A DNA stretch of 40,389 nt from a virus. The stretch covers positions 1-40,389 of the IMG/VR virus record IMGVR_UViG_3300045049_000112; one strand, given 5' to 3'. This document shows, piece by piece, positions 8,021 to 16,720 of this stretch. The notes below the pieces were generated by a model, which was given only the letters and a program-made list of their open reading frames with translations, had not been told where the DNA came from and did no database searches. Both the position numbers and the translations under genes were made by a program. Positions within the stretch are counted from its first letter, which is position 1. Each line of letters opens with the position of its first letter.

Positions 8021-10059
8021 TGGCCGGAGCAAGCCCGTTTGTGCTGCCTCAGTTCCAAGGCAGCCTCTATGATCTTCAGCGGCAGCAAGCCCTTGCAAAT
8101 GCGCTGATGGAACGCTCGCTTACGCCGACTCAAGCCCCGGTCGGTGCTGCCGTGGGACCGTATCAAGTCCAGTCACGCATGTCTCCGCTGGCTCCCATCT
8201 CGCAGCTCGGCCAAGCATTGCTTTCGGCGAAGATGGGTGGGCAGGCAGCGCAAGGGCTCAACAGTCTCGGTCAGCAGCAATGGGGTGCATTGACGAGCAT
8301 GCTTGGGGGAGGTGCTGGCATGCAGTCCCCACAGCTCGTCCCCGGCTCCGCAGACGCTGGGGCCGGGGTCGGATATGACGCTTCGTCTGATGCAGGCATT
8401 CGGCCGCTATCAGCCTCAGCAGGCTCCGCAGGCACCCCTAACCCCATCGCTGGGAATGATGGGGGGAATGGGTATCCAGCCTCCGGAAACGCAGCCGTCG
8501 CTGGCAACGCTGCTGGGTCTAACGGGTTCAATGGCGGGGTAGGCTCGTCTCCGCTGAATCCGCTTGGAATGAATCCCGGCATGGCGGCGATGATGATGAT
8601 GCAGTCTCCTGACAAGTACTGGGAGACGCAGGCGACGGCATACAAACCGGCTGAGATCGTTCAGCAGATCCGCGCCGCTGGCATTGATCCGAACAGCGCA
8701 CTGGGTCGCCAGATCGCGCAGCAGTCCATCGCGAAAGCGAACTATATTGCGCCGACGTCGCTGCGTCCGGGTGGCTTTATGTACGATCCCATGTCAGGAT
8801 CGATGCAGCAGCTTCCGAATGTCCCGGAAGGATTTACGGCTGTCCGCGGCCAAAATGGGCAATGGCAGATCGTTCCTGTGCAAGGTGCTTTGGATGCCAT
8901 GGGAGCGTCTGCGGCAGCAAAAGCAGGAGGCAGCGCTCAGTATCAACTCCGGGAAGTGTGGGATCCGAATTACATCGATCCGGCGACTGGACAAAAGGGG
9001 GGCTTCGTTCAACAGAGCGTCGCGAACGTGGCGAATGCCGCCAATGGAGCAGCCCCCAACGCCCCTCTCGGTATCCGGAACAACAATCCCGGAAACCTTC
9101 GACCGGGCGGCCAGTTCGCTCAATATCCGGACATGGAGACAGGGCTTCGGAAGCTCGATGAGAACCTTCAGTCGTATGGGAAGCAGGGCATTAATACGCT
9201 CGCAGGCGTCATTTCGAAGTGGGCCCCCCCGAGCGAGAACGATACGCAGTCGTACATCAAGGATGCTGCGAGTCGACTAGGCATCTCGCCGAATCAGAAA
9301 ATCGACCTGTCGAATCCCCTTGTGCGTCAGTCGATCGCTACTGCAATTGCTTTGCGTGAGAATGGCCCGCAAGGTGTGTTTGGCGGCGGTAATGCTGCGC
9401 CCCAGACCAAGCAAAGCGGTCCGATGGCTTCTCAAGCGCCGGCCGGTTTCGTGAAGGGTCAAGAGGATTTGCAGGGTGATCTCACGAAGAAGTGGGGTGC
9501 CTTGAACGAGGCGAACTCTCAAGCTCAGAATACGATTTCGTATCTGCAAAACATCCATGATCTCGCGTCGAAGGCTGCTCTCGGCCAACAGTCCGATAAG
9601 CTGAATTTCATCAACGGGTTGTTGTCGCTCGCTGGCAGCGAAAAGGCGACCGACATGGTGACGGCCAATAACCTGCTCGACAAGTACAGCAACCAGATTG
9701 TTGCTCGCCTCGGAACCGGTGGGCTCGGAACCGATGCCGCTCGTTCGATCCTTCAGTCGGCCTATCCGAATGCTCACATGACGAAGGGAGCAATCGACGA
9801 AGCGGTTCAGAACCTCGTCGGAGCAAGCCAGATGACGCAGGCGAAAGCTCGTCTGTTGCAAGGCGATTACAACTCCCGCAATCCGCAGGCATACAACCAG
9901 AAGGAGATGATCTTTGACCAGAACGCGGATCCGCGCATCTGGCAATACAAGAACATCTCGGATCCGAACGCACGTAAAGCGTTTGCGAAGGAGGTATTGC
10001 AGCAAGATCCGAACTTCGGCGCAAAGATCAAAGCCCTTGAGGGTATCGGAGCATTGTGA
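8017..10059 (+). CDS. Ejection protein with virion-lysozyme-like domain
   Basis: A 680-residue protein starting with two adjacent ATG codons at 8017 and 8020. Residues 1-200 are low-complexity (Gly, Ala, Ser, Met). Residues about 350-452 hold a domain with RNNNPGNLR, a Tyr-rich link, INTLAGVISKWAPPSEN and IALRENG, a pattern known from virion-associated proteins that open the cell wall. The rest is helical, Gln/Asn-rich. Likely job: local cell-wall digestion and channel formation during DNA entry. The neighbouring genes are also ejection-like. The exact bond cut cannot be stated. Confidence 0.65.
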   Translation: MMAGASPFVLPQFQGSLYDLQRQQALANALMERSLTPTQAPVGAAVGPYQVQSRMSPLAPISQLGQALLSAKMGGQAAQGLNSLGQQQWGALTSMLGGGAGMQSPQLVPGSADAGAGVGYDASSDAGIRPLSASAGSAGTPNPIAGNDGGNGYPASGNAAVAGNAAGSNGFNGGVGSSPLNPLGMNPGMAAMMMMQSPDKYWETQATAYKPAEIVQQIRAAGIDPNSALGRQIAQQSIAKANYIAPTSLRPGGFMYDPMSGSMQQLPNVPEGFTAVRGQNGQWQIVPVQGALDAMGASAAAKAGGSAQYQLREVWDPNYIDPATGQKGGFVQQSVANVANAANGAAPNAPLGIRNNNPGNLRPGGQFAQYPDMETGLRKLDENLQSYGKQGINTLAGVISKWAPPSENDTQSYIKDAASRLGISPNQKIDLSNPLVRQSIATAIALRENGPQGVFGGGNAAPQTKQSGPMASQAPAGFVKGQEDLQGDLTKKWGALNEANSQAQNTISYLQNIHDLASKAALGQQSDKLNFINGLLSLAGSEKATDMVTANNLLDKYSNQIVARLGTGGLGTDAARSILQSAYPNAHMTKGAIDEAVQNLVGASQMTQAKARLLQGDYNSRNPQAYNQKEMIFDQNADPRIWQYKNISDPNARKAFAKEVLQQDPNFGAKIKALEGIGAL

Positions 10060-12137
10060 TGGCAAGTCTCGCCGATCAGTTTGCAAACGATGTTGGGAAT
10101 GCCGCTGGAAAATCAGCATCGCTTTCTGCTCAGTTCGCTGCGGATGCTGCGGCGCCCCCGATCGCTACAGCCCCCGTCCCATCTCAACATTCGTCCATGC
10201 TTGATCAGTTGGGCCATCAACTGGGGTTGACAGCGCGCGCTGGGGTTACAGGGATTACAGCTCTTCCAGCGATTATTGGCGATGCGCTGAATTCGGGCGT
10301 CAACCTCGGTATCAATGGCATCAATGCTATCGCCGACACGCACATTCCACAGCTTCAGATGCCGTCGCAACTGGTCCAACAAGGTATGAATGCGGTTGGG
10401 GTTCCTCAGCCGCAGAATTCAACCGAGCGGATCGTGCATAGTGCGGCAGCCGCAATGGCTTCGGCACTAACTTCGAAGGGAATCGGCGGCATTTTATCTC
10501 TATCTGAATTGCCTATCGCAGCAGCTGTAGGGAATGGATTACAGGCGGCTCCAGGCATGCAATTGTTAGGAGCGGCCGGCGGCGGCGCCGGCTCCCAAGG
10601 CGCCGCAGAGCTCGGCTTGAATCCGTGGTGGCAACTTGCGGGTGGAGTTCTTGGTGGCGCTGCAGGCGTTGCAGCTGGATCCGGTCTGACAGCTGCGGCG
10701 CGCGGAGTTAGCAATATTGCAACTCGCGCTACTCGTCCTCCTATGAGCGCTCCCGCTGCGGCAGCAAAGGCTGAAATTGGAGTTGATCGCGCGATTAGCG
10801 AGTTGGGGCCGCAAGGTGCAGCGCAATACTCGCAGGCAGAGATCGACCCTCTCAAACAAGCCGTAGCGCAACAGATTCAACAGTTCCCGGACGTCAGTCC
10901 AGCTGCAGCTGTTCGTGCGCAGGATTTCCGTAATCTCGGTATTCAGCCGACTCTCGGACAGATTACGCGTGACCCTATGCAATTCGCCCAAGAGGCAAAC
11001 ATTCGAGGCGTTCCGGGAGTTGGAGAGCCGCTCACGCAGCGCTTCAATGCTCAGAACACGCAATTGCAGAACAATTTGTTCGGTCTTTCAGGACGACCTG
11101 CTGATTCGTTCACCGCTGGCACGCAATTGCAGCAAACGCTTCGCTCGATCGATGACCAAATGTCAGGTCAGGTCCGGGCAGCCTATGAAGCTGCGCGCGC
11201 TTCTACCGGGAAGAACCTTGACGTGCCGTTGCAAGGAGTCGCTCAAGACTATGCTCAGGTATTGAATGACTTCGGCGACAAGGTGCCGAGCGGGGTACGC
11301 AACAATTTCAACCAGCTTGGCTTGATGAGTGGAACGCAGCAGAAGACGTTCTCGATCGAGAATGCCGAAAACCTGCTGAAGGTGATCAACGACAACCAGA
11401 GTAACGACCCCGCAACAAACGCTGCACTCGCTCGGCTCCGCACCAGCGTGAAGAATGCGATCCTCTCCGCCGACGATCAAGGCGGGGTCTATGCTCCGGC
11501 CCGCGCTTTGGCCGCTCAGCGATTCGCGCTACATGAACAGGTTCCGGCTCTTGAAGCCGCGGTGAGCGGATCGGTCGCGCCAGACGATTTCGTACGTCGC
11601 TTCGTGACGAATGGCAGGACAAACGATGTGCTAGCACTTGCGGGACTGCTGAAGCAGAACAATCCGGCTACGCTGACCGAGATGCGCAACCAAATTGGAG
11701 GGCAACTCGCGCAAGCTGGGTTTGGGGCTAACCCGGCAGGAGACGCGAAGTTTGGACCGGTAGCCTATGCGAATGCGCTTCGCAATATGGGCGACACCAA
11801 GCTTGGAGCCTTCTACACGCCAGAAGAGATAGCGCAGTTGCATACGATCGGACGCGTTGGGGGCTACATCAACAGCTTCCCGAGCGCGGCACCCGTGAAC
11901 ACGTCGAATACAGCTTCAGCGATTACCGGGCTGCTGGGAACCGGGGTGAAGAAGGTTCCATATATCGGTCCGCTCATTCAAGGTGCACAGAACCGCGCTT
12001 TCGTTCAACGAGCACTGGCTGCGTCTCTGGCAAATGCCCGCGGCGCTCCGACGCCGACTTATCCAGCCCCGGCAAATGCGCTAGCGGCCGCGTTGCTTCG
12101 CGCGCAGCCGCCGAATGGCGGTAATGGCTCCCCGTAA
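10056..12137 (+). CDS. Large internal virion (ejection) protein
   Basis: A 693-residue protein coupled to the previous gene by a 4-base overlap. Residues 55-250 contain several Gly/Ala-zipper hydrophobic segments (for example AGGVLGGAAGVAAGSGLTAA), suited to insertion into membrane. Residues 270-560 are helical and Gln-rich. The C-terminus is Ala/Pro-rich. This matches the largest of the podovirus ejection proteins, which lines the channel across the inner membrane. There are no catalytic motifs. A short reading frame on the other strand overlaps its end (12081..12200). Confidence 0.65.
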   Translation: MMASLADQFANDVGNAAGKSASLSAQFAADAAAPPIATAPVPSQHSSMLDQLGHQLGLTARAGVTGITALPAIIGDALNSGVNLGINGINAIADTHIPQLQMPSQLVQQGMNAVGVPQPQNSTERIVHSAAAAMASALTSKGIGGILSLSELPIAAAVGNGLQAAPGMQLLGAAGGGAGSQGAAELGLNPWWQLAGGVLGGAAGVAAGSGLTAAARGVSNIATRATRPPMSAPAAAAKAEIGVDRAISELGPQGAAQYSQAEIDPLKQAVAQQIQQFPDVSPAAAVRAQDFRNLGIQPTLGQITRDPMQFAQEANIRGVPGVGEPLTQRFNAQNTQLQNNLFGLSGRPADSFTAGTQLQQTLRSIDDQMSGQVRAAYEAARASTGKNLDVPLQGVAQDYAQVLNDFGDKVPSGVRNNFNQLGLMSGTQQKTFSIENAENLLKVINDNQSNDPATNAALARLRTSVKNAILSADDQGGVYAPARALAAQRFALHEQVPALEAAVSGSVAPDDFVRRFVTNGRTNDVLALAGLLKQNNPATLTEMRNQIGGQLAQAGFGANPAGDAKFGPVAYANALRNMGDTKLGAFYTPEEIAQLHTIGRVGGYINSFPSAAPVNTSNTASAITGLLGTGVKKVPYIGPLIQGAQNRAFVQRALAASLANARGAPTPTYPAPANALAAALLRAQPPNGGNGSP

Positions 12138-12200
12138 GCCGTGGTAGATGGCGATTGAACCCAAAGGCGCAAGCGCGATGATTGCCAGATTAAGATTCAT
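12081..12200 (-). CDS. Possible 39-residue membrane microprotein, antisense
   Basis: Starting at 12200 on the minus strand is a 39-residue frame with GAGGG 7 bases upstream. The N-terminal part is a single hydrophobic segment (LNLAIIALAPLGSIAIYHG) and the tail is basic (RRLRAKQRGR), the usual inside-positive form. It overlaps the end of the large ejection gene by 57 bases. No conservation data are available, so it may be chance. A 29-residue frame lies on the plus strand at 12148..12237, which runs into the terminator and looks less convincing. Confidence 0.35.
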   Translation of the reverse strand: MNLNLAIIALAPLGSIAIYHGLRGAITAIRRLRAKQRGR

Positions 12201-12212
12201 GTTTGAACCCTC

Positions 12213-12238
12213 AAAGGGCCGCACCAAGCGGCCTTTTT
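12213..12238 (+). terminator. Intrinsic terminator after ejection genes
   Basis: GGCCGC (12217..12222), a 5-base loop ACCAA, GCGGCC (12228..12233) and five T. It lies between the ejection cluster and the S74 fibre gene. Confidence 0.85.
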
Positions 12239-12257
12239 AATTTGCAGGAGTCTAATT

Positions 12258-13103
12258 ATGCCTCGCAATGGAAGCGGAACCTACCAGCTCCCGGCAGGTA
12301 ACCCGGTCACTACGGGAACGACCATCTCATCGTCCGGATGGGCCAATCCTACATTGGCCGATATCGCCTCTGCTCTGACGGCGTCGATCGCTGTTGATGG
12401 CCAGACTGTTCCTACAGCAAATCTTCCGATGGGGAACTTCCGTCATCTGAATGTCTCCAGTGGGCAGAACACAAACGAATATGCGACGGTCGGTCAGATT
12501 CAGACAGCAGGATTTCAACTGCTCGGCAGCAATGCCGGGGAGATAAATACATCTCAGCAAATCACTACAAGCAAAGGTGTGGCATCGAATGGATATGATT
12601 CCGGGGGCGCCAATTTCAGGGCGACTGCTGGTGGCTATGGAGCGTTTCTGCGCATTGATGGTTCCAGCGTATATCTTCTGCAAACCGCATCGGGAAGCCC
12701 AGACGGTACCTTCAATAATTTTCGCCCGTTTCATTGGTCTCTTACGAACGGGGCCGTAAATTTAGACGACACAGGGGCCGGTGTTACGTGTGGCGGAACT
12801 CTTACTGCAACCAACCTTACGGGCTCGTCTGATGAGCGCTTGAAGGAAGATTGGCGTCCGATGGATCGGGAATTTCTAAATCGCATGGCAAAAGTTCTGC
12901 ACGGGACTTTCTCGTGGAAAGAAGACGGAACTCGAAGCGCTGGTGTTGGTGGCGCTTCCCTACGTGAAGCATTTCCGGAAGTCGTGCACGAAGACGCAAG
13001 GGGGATGCTGTCGGTCGCGTATGGACATGCAGCGCTGGTGACAGTTCTTGAACTCATCCCAATCGTTTTGCGGTTACTCGATGCAGCAGGAGAAACGCCG
13101 TGA
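12258..13103 (+). CDS. Tail fibre/spike with C-terminal S74 chaperone domain
   Basis: A 281-residue protein. The N-terminal 75 residues (SGTYQLPAGNPVTTGTTISS, then WANPTLADIASAL) are a fibre attachment type seen in many phages. The middle is beta-rich. From about residue 190 the SSDERLKEDW motif opens a peptidase S74 intramolecular chaperone. This domain trimerises, helps the fibre fold and then cuts itself off at the serine, with the lysine as partner. A ribosome site (GCAGGAG) precedes ATG 12258. The fibre part released would be about 190 residues. The next gene starts at an overlapping GTG. Confidence 0.8.
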   Translation: MPRNGSGTYQLPAGNPVTTGTTISSSGWANPTLADIASALTASIAVDGQTVPTANLPMGNFRHLNVSSGQNTNEYATVGQIQTAGFQLLGSNAGEINTSQQITTSKGVASNGYDSGGANFRATAGGYGAFLRIDGSSVYLLQTASGSPDGTFNNFRPFHWSLTNGAVNLDDTGAGVTCGGTLTATNLTGSSDERLKEDWRPMDREFLNRMAKVLHGTFSWKEDGTRSAGVGGASLREAFPEVVHEDARGMLSVAYGHAALVTVLELIPIVLRLLDAAGETP

Positions 13104-13564
13104 CTCTCCCCGCATCCTTCCCTATGTCCATGTCCCAGATCGCTGCGGAGCTTGGCCTTTCTCTCCCCCTTTCTATTAATCATCCGTGGGTAATTGCTCT
13201 TGCCGGCAAATCAGGATTGCCGGTGAGCTTCAGCGATTTGCTTGGGCAGACCGGGACTGCCACTGGAAACGCCACAGCAACATCCGGCGGCGGTGGTATC
13301 AACGCCCCGTTTTCGTCTCCGTGGTTTCGAGGCCAAATTTTTCAGATTGGAGCCACTACGGGTGGCGCTCCGGGGTTTACGGTGTACATCAATTTCAGCG
13401 TTGCTCCGAACTGGAACGGCAACATTCTTCTGAAGAACAACACTACTGGCGGCTCCATAGTTCTTCCTAAATTGAACTCGACCGCGTGGCAAATTAACAG
13501 CAATCCGGGGAACATCGTCCGCGCTGGATTTACCGATAACTTCACGATTCAGCCTTCTAATTAA
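13100..13564 (+). CDS. Fibre-associated beta protein, function unknown
   Basis: A 154-residue protein with a GTG start overlapping the S74 fibre stop by 4 bases. The N-terminal segment (PMSMSQIAAELGLSLPLSIN, later VSFSDLLGQTG) follows the pattern SxSQIxxELG...SFxDLxG seen in C-terminal pieces of many phage fibres. The rest is beta-rich with Gly, Thr and Asn. It is probably a second fibre part or tip. This is from pattern and position. Confidence 0.6.
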   Translation: MTLPASFPMSMSQIAAELGLSLPLSINHPWVIALAGKSGLPVSFSDLLGQTGTATGNATATSGGGGINAPFSSPWFRGQIFQIGATTGGAPGFTVYINFSVAPNWNGNILLKNNTTGGSIVLPKLNSTAWQINSNPGNIVRAGFTDNFTIQPSN

Positions 13565-13574
13565 CGGGGATTCT

Positions 13575-13940
13575 ATGGATCAGCACATGGCAGAAATCGC
13601 GGAACTGCGTAAGCGCGTCGATGTGCATCAGGAAATCATCACTCGACATGATACGCACATCGCTCGTCTGGACGAGCTTATGACCGAGCTTCGGGAATCC
13701 CTTGCGACGAAGGAAGACATTGCAGGATTGCGATCAGACCTTCGGGAACGCCTTGATCGGGACGAGCTACTGGATGAACGGCTGGATCATTACCGCCAGC
13801 GAATCGTGGATCTTGAGGCGCAACGCGCGGCCTCAGTGAGTGCCAAGGAGAATCGCTTCAACAGGCGCATGAGCTGGGCGATGGTCGCTCTCTTTGTGGG
13901 GGAGCTGATTCTAGGCTGGATGGGGATGCGCCGTGGGTGA
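13575..13940 (+). CDS. Coiled-coil protein with C-terminal membrane anchor
   Basis: A 121-residue protein. Residues 1-90 are a charged coiled coil. Residues about 99-117 (MSWAMVALFVGELILGWMG) form one membrane segment ending in MRRG. This is the form of small lysis or superinfection membrane proteins (XhlA-like). It lies just before the lysis genes and its stop overlaps the GTG of the next frame. A role in lysis timing is plausible but not shown. It could instead be an inner-membrane spanin-like part, but no partner is seen. Confidence 0.65.
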   Translation: MDQHMAEIAELRKRVDVHQEIITRHDTHIARLDELMTELRESLATKEDIAGLRSDLRERLDRDELLDERLDHYRQRIVDLEAQRAASVSAKENRFNRRMSWAMVALFVGELILGWMGMRRG

Positions 13941-14341
13941 AAAGCTCTTGCAGGTCTACTTGACCCTCCGTAACCCGCGGAACTTCCTCATCCTGCTCTG
14001 CGATTTACATCGCGAGCGCTCTAACTGCGCACTTCGGCTTCGGGCTCGACGCGGACCTTGGGATGACGAACTTCATCCTGTCCGTTGAAGCATCGACGGC
14101 CGGCGCGGTGCTCATGATGATAGCCGAGGAATCGGCACGCGCAACGGCAGAAATGCTCAGAACGGCGCTCGAAATCTTGAAGGAGGTTCGTCAATTGACG
14201 CGCACGTTGGACAAGACGCTCAACGGGGTCCTTCTCATAGCTGAGGCCCAGCGAGATACGCTTCTCGACCAACGTACTCTCCTTCAGGCGCTGAAGGAGG
14301 GCGATGAGCGCATCCTAAAGGCTATCGTCCGGGAGGAATGA
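13933..14341 (+). pseudogene. Membrane protein gene interrupted by a frameshift
   Basis: From GTG 13933 (GGGGA upstream) frame 1 reads a basic start and a hydrophobic stretch (TLRNPRNFLILL). At about 13999 the sensible sequence moves to frame 2: AIYIASALTAHFGFGLDADL continues the membrane segment and runs into MTNFILSVEASTAGAVLMM, then a helical tail to 14341. Skipping one base (for example the T at 13999) gives an unbroken protein of about 135 residues with two membrane segments. Either one base was inserted or there is a programmed +1 shift. The ATG at 14063 alone gives 92 residues. The function is unknown; its place next to the endolysin suggests lysis. Confidence 0.65.
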
Positions 14342-14823
14342 TGAGCAGCTTCGATAATGCCTTCGATGCCTTGATGGTTAACGAAGGAGGGTACTCGAAT
14401 AACCCGAAAGATCCCGGCGGCGAAACCATGTGGGGGATTACGGCGCGAGTCGCCAGAGCAGCAGGATACACCGGACCAATGCGCGATCTTCCTCGGGATA
14501 CGGCAAAAGCGATCGCCCGAAAGCTCTACTGGGATCCGCTGCATCTCGATTCGTTCGATCCGCGAGTCTCGTTCCAGATCTTCGACACCAACTACAACGG
14601 CGGCCACACCGTGATCTGGATGCAGGGAGCAGCCGGAGCGAAGGTCGACGGCATCATGGGTCCAGCGACAATTGCCGCAGTGCAATCCACCGATCCGCTC
14701 AAGTTCATCCTCCGCTTGAATGGGCTTCGCCTCAACTACTTAACGTCTCTCTCGACATGGCCGAACTTCGGCCGCGGCTGGACTCGCCGGGTCGCAAACA
14801 ACCTCACGAAAGGAGCTGCATGA
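14338..14823 (+). CDS. Endolysin, glycoside hydrolase family 108
   Basis: A 161-residue muramidase-type lysin. The N-terminus holds EGGYSNNPKDPGGETMWGIT, the GH108 signature, with Glu16 as the catalytic acid. The C-terminal half (IMGPATIAAVQ) is the peptidoglycan-binding part of this family. No signal peptide is present, so a holin should let it out. Two ATG codons occur at 14338 and 14341; GGAGG at about 14332 fits the second better. Length is normal for the family. It is followed directly by the holin gene. Confidence 0.9.
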   Translation: MMSSFDNAFDALMVNEGGYSNNPKDPGGETMWGITARVARAAGYTGPMRDLPRDTAKAIARKLYWDPLHLDSFDPRVSFQIFDTNYNGGHTVIWMQGAAGAKVDGIMGPATIAAVQSTDPLKFILRLNGLRLNYLTSLSTWPNFGRGWTRRVANNLTKGAA

Positions 14824-15446
14824 TGCCTCTGCTTCCGATTGCGCTGGCGCTCACTCAGTTTGCGCCGATGATTGCTGGATGGCTTGGCGGTCCTAAAGCC
14901 GAAGACGTCGCTACGAAGGTCGTCAATGTCGCGCAGGCTGTGACAGGTCAATCGGCCCCCGACGCCGCCCTTGCTGCCATTCAGGCAGATCCGAATCTTG
15001 CGCTGCAATTCCAGAAGGCCGTACTCGATCAGCAAGCACAACTTGCCGAAACGGCGGCTGAAGTTGCGAAAGCTCAACTAGAGCATGACACTGCTCTGTA
15101 TCAAGCTGCGGCAGCGGATCGACAAAGCGCACGGCAGATGGCAATTTCCATGCATGACGTAACGCAGCGCAACCTTGCATATCTGTACACAGCCGGCCTC
15201 TTTGCTGCTATCGCGACGCACTTCTACATCGTGATTGCCAAGATTCCGGTAGAGCCGGTAACGCTCACCATGCTTGGACAAGTGGAAGGCGTCCTGACAG
15301 CTATGGTTATTGGTTCGAAAGAGTTCTTTTTTGGATCTACCAGCGCTGGAACTAAGCAGGCGCAAGCTATCACTGAATTTGCCGTGTCTCCCGGGAGTGT
15401 CACATCAGTCGATACGAAGGCGGCGAATTCTCCTTCGCGTTCATAA
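14823..15446 (+). CDS. Three-membrane-segment holin (Holin_3TMs type)
   Basis: A 207-residue protein. I chose ATG 14823, with AAAGGAG upstream; ATG 14820 is adjacent. Hydrophobic segments lie at about 1-20, 117-140 (LAYLYTAGLFAAIATHFYIV) and 145-163, and the sequence EFFFGSTSAGTKQ is the mark of this holin family. A helical stretch rich in Ala and Gln lies between. It forms the membrane hole that releases the endolysin. Its last codons and stop lie within a 16-bp repeat found again at the end of the integrase gene. Confidence 0.8.
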   Translation: MPLLPIALALTQFAPMIAGWLGGPKAEDVATKVVNVAQAVTGQSAPDAALAAIQADPNLALQFQKAVLDQQAQLAETAAEVAKAQLEHDTALYQAAAADRQSARQMAISMHDVTQRNLAYLYTAGLFAAIATHFYIVIAKIPVEPVTLTMLGQVEGVLTAMVIGSKEFFFGSTSAGTKQAQAITEFAVSPGSVTSVDTKAANSPSRS

Positions 15447-15453
15447 CACCTTG
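15438..15453. repeat. 16-bp direct repeat, copy 1
   Basis: CGTTCATAACACCTTG occurs here across the holin stop codon and again at 15638..15653, across the integrase stop codon. The copies are exactly 200 bp apart. It may be part of attP (arm sites) or mark where the integration module was joined. Confidence 0.6.
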
Positions 15454-15472
15454 TCAAGTTATTGATTTTACT

Positions 15473-15512
15473 GGACGCAAGCTACCTAGTTTGACTAGGC
15501 ATTTTTGCGTCC
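15473..15512. terminator. Stem-loop between convergent holin and integrase genes
   Basis: GGACGCAA (15473..15480) pairs with TTGCGTCC (15505..15512), with an inner CTAGT/ACTAG stem. It lies in the 194-base gap between two convergent genes, so a two-way terminator is likely. There is no strong T run on either side, so a recombination site with structure is possible. The rest of the gap (15513..15637) is AT-rich with GTTCAAAA-type repeats near 15616..15640 and no gene. Confidence 0.5.
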
Positions 15513-15637
15513 TATTTCTGCTGCAAAGTATTGAGACAAAACGTAAAATCGTCGCCTGTGGCAAGGTACAACGCTTACTTACCCGATCGGCCTAAAACCC
15601 TTGCTGCGTAAGGCTCGTTCAAAAAGTGTTCAAAATT

Positions 15638-15653
15638 CGTTCATAACACCTTG
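15638..15653. repeat. 16-bp direct repeat, copy 2
   Basis: Second copy of CGTTCATAACACCTTG, overlapping the last codons and stop of the integrase gene. See the copy at 15438..15453. Confidence 0.6.
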
Positions 15654-16720
15654 ACGCGAATCGGCTCGATTCCTCGCGGATCGGCATAGATCCGGGCCGA
15701 CTGGTCGCTCAGGTGCCCAAGGAGCGCCTTGGTGTCGACGTTGCCCTGTTTCTCGTACAAGCGCTTCGACAGACTGCGGATTTCGTGGAACGTCGGCGCT
15801 CCTTCATCGGGTATTTCTGCCAGCTTCCTAGCCTTCAAGAACGCAGCCGAAAGGGCGTCAGCCGTCACACGGTCGCCTTTCATGGTCTTGCCTTTCTGGC
15901 GTACATGGTGGATCAGATAGGGGCTGACGACTCCCGTCGATCGGCATTCCCGAATCACGTCCATCAACGATTTCCCGACCGCATCCATGCGAAGAGCCAC
16001 CGGGATCTCGATCTCTACGCCGGTCTTCTGCCGATGCACCCGCGCGAAGTCTCCGTGTACGCATCGGCGCGGCCAGTTAGCGCAGGTCGATCGATCCTGA
16101 CCTGAAACGAGTGCGAGCATCATGGCCCGTTGCAGCCATTCGTTGACCTTCGGCGCAACCTCATAGATCTCCATGAACTGCTCGAACGTCAAACGGCCGC
16201 GCCTCACGACCATCTTGATAGACTCGGTGTTCATTGCCGGGTTATGCTCCATCAGCCCGAGTGATGTGCCGCGGCGACAAACTGCTACCGCGCGGGCTCG
16301 AAGCTGACGAGCGAGGGCTATCTTCCCTTCAGCCTTCTTAGCTTCGAGCATATCGGCGATGTGCTTCGTCTTCAGGTCTGAGCAGAGAATAGAACCGAGC
16401 TTCGTCGCGATGATCCTGTCGAGCTGCCGATTCAGCTTCGCCGTTCCTTTTGTTGCCGACACCGGCATTTTCGTCAAAAGGTCTTCGATGGTCGCATCAG
16501 ACGTCGAAATCCGGTCGGACAGCGATTTCGCCTCCTTTCCGGCAGCTACCTTTGCATTGGCCTCGACAGCTTCGTAGATCGCTTGTTCGATCGGGATGCG
16601 GCCCAGTGCGTAGACCTTCTTGTCTCGCGGATCGCGATAGACGTAGTAGCCCGGCCGAGGCTCGTGAAGATTCGGCGGGAAGTGCGCTCGTTTCCTGATT
16701 CTCGGTCGGGCAGCCATCAT
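15641..16720 (-). CDS. int: Lambda-type tyrosine integrase
   Basis: A 359-residue site-specific recombinase that inserts and, with the excisionase, removes the prophage. The catalytic residues appear in order: Arg210 (ALVSGQDRS), Lys232 (HRQKTG), His312-x-x-Arg315 (FHEIRSLSKRLY), His336 (LLGH) and Tyr345 (ARIYADPRG). Their spacing is close to that of lambda Int. The N-terminal 60 residues (RPGYYVYRD) are the arm-binding type. The gene starts 4 bases inside the excisionase stop and is the last gene of the leftward operon. No tRNA end is seen nearby, so the host site is not evident. Confidence 0.92.
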   Translation of the reverse strand: MMAARPRIRKRAHFPPNLHEPRPGYYVYRDPRDKKVYALGRIPIEQAIYEAVEANAKVAAGKEAKSLSDRISTSDATIEDLLTKMPVSATKGTAKLNRQLDRIIATKLGSILCSDLKTKHIADMLEAKKAEGKIALARQLRARAVAVCRRGTSLGLMEHNPAMNTESIKMVVRRGRLTFEQFMEIYEVAPKVNEWLQRAMMLALVSGQDRSTCANWPRRCVHGDFARVHRQKTGVEIEIPVALRMDAVGKSLMDVIRECRSTGVVSPYLIHHVRQKGKTMKGDRVTADALSAAFLKARKLAEIPDEGAPTFHEIRSLSKRLYEKQGNVDTKALLGHLSDQSARIYADPRGIEPIRVKVL

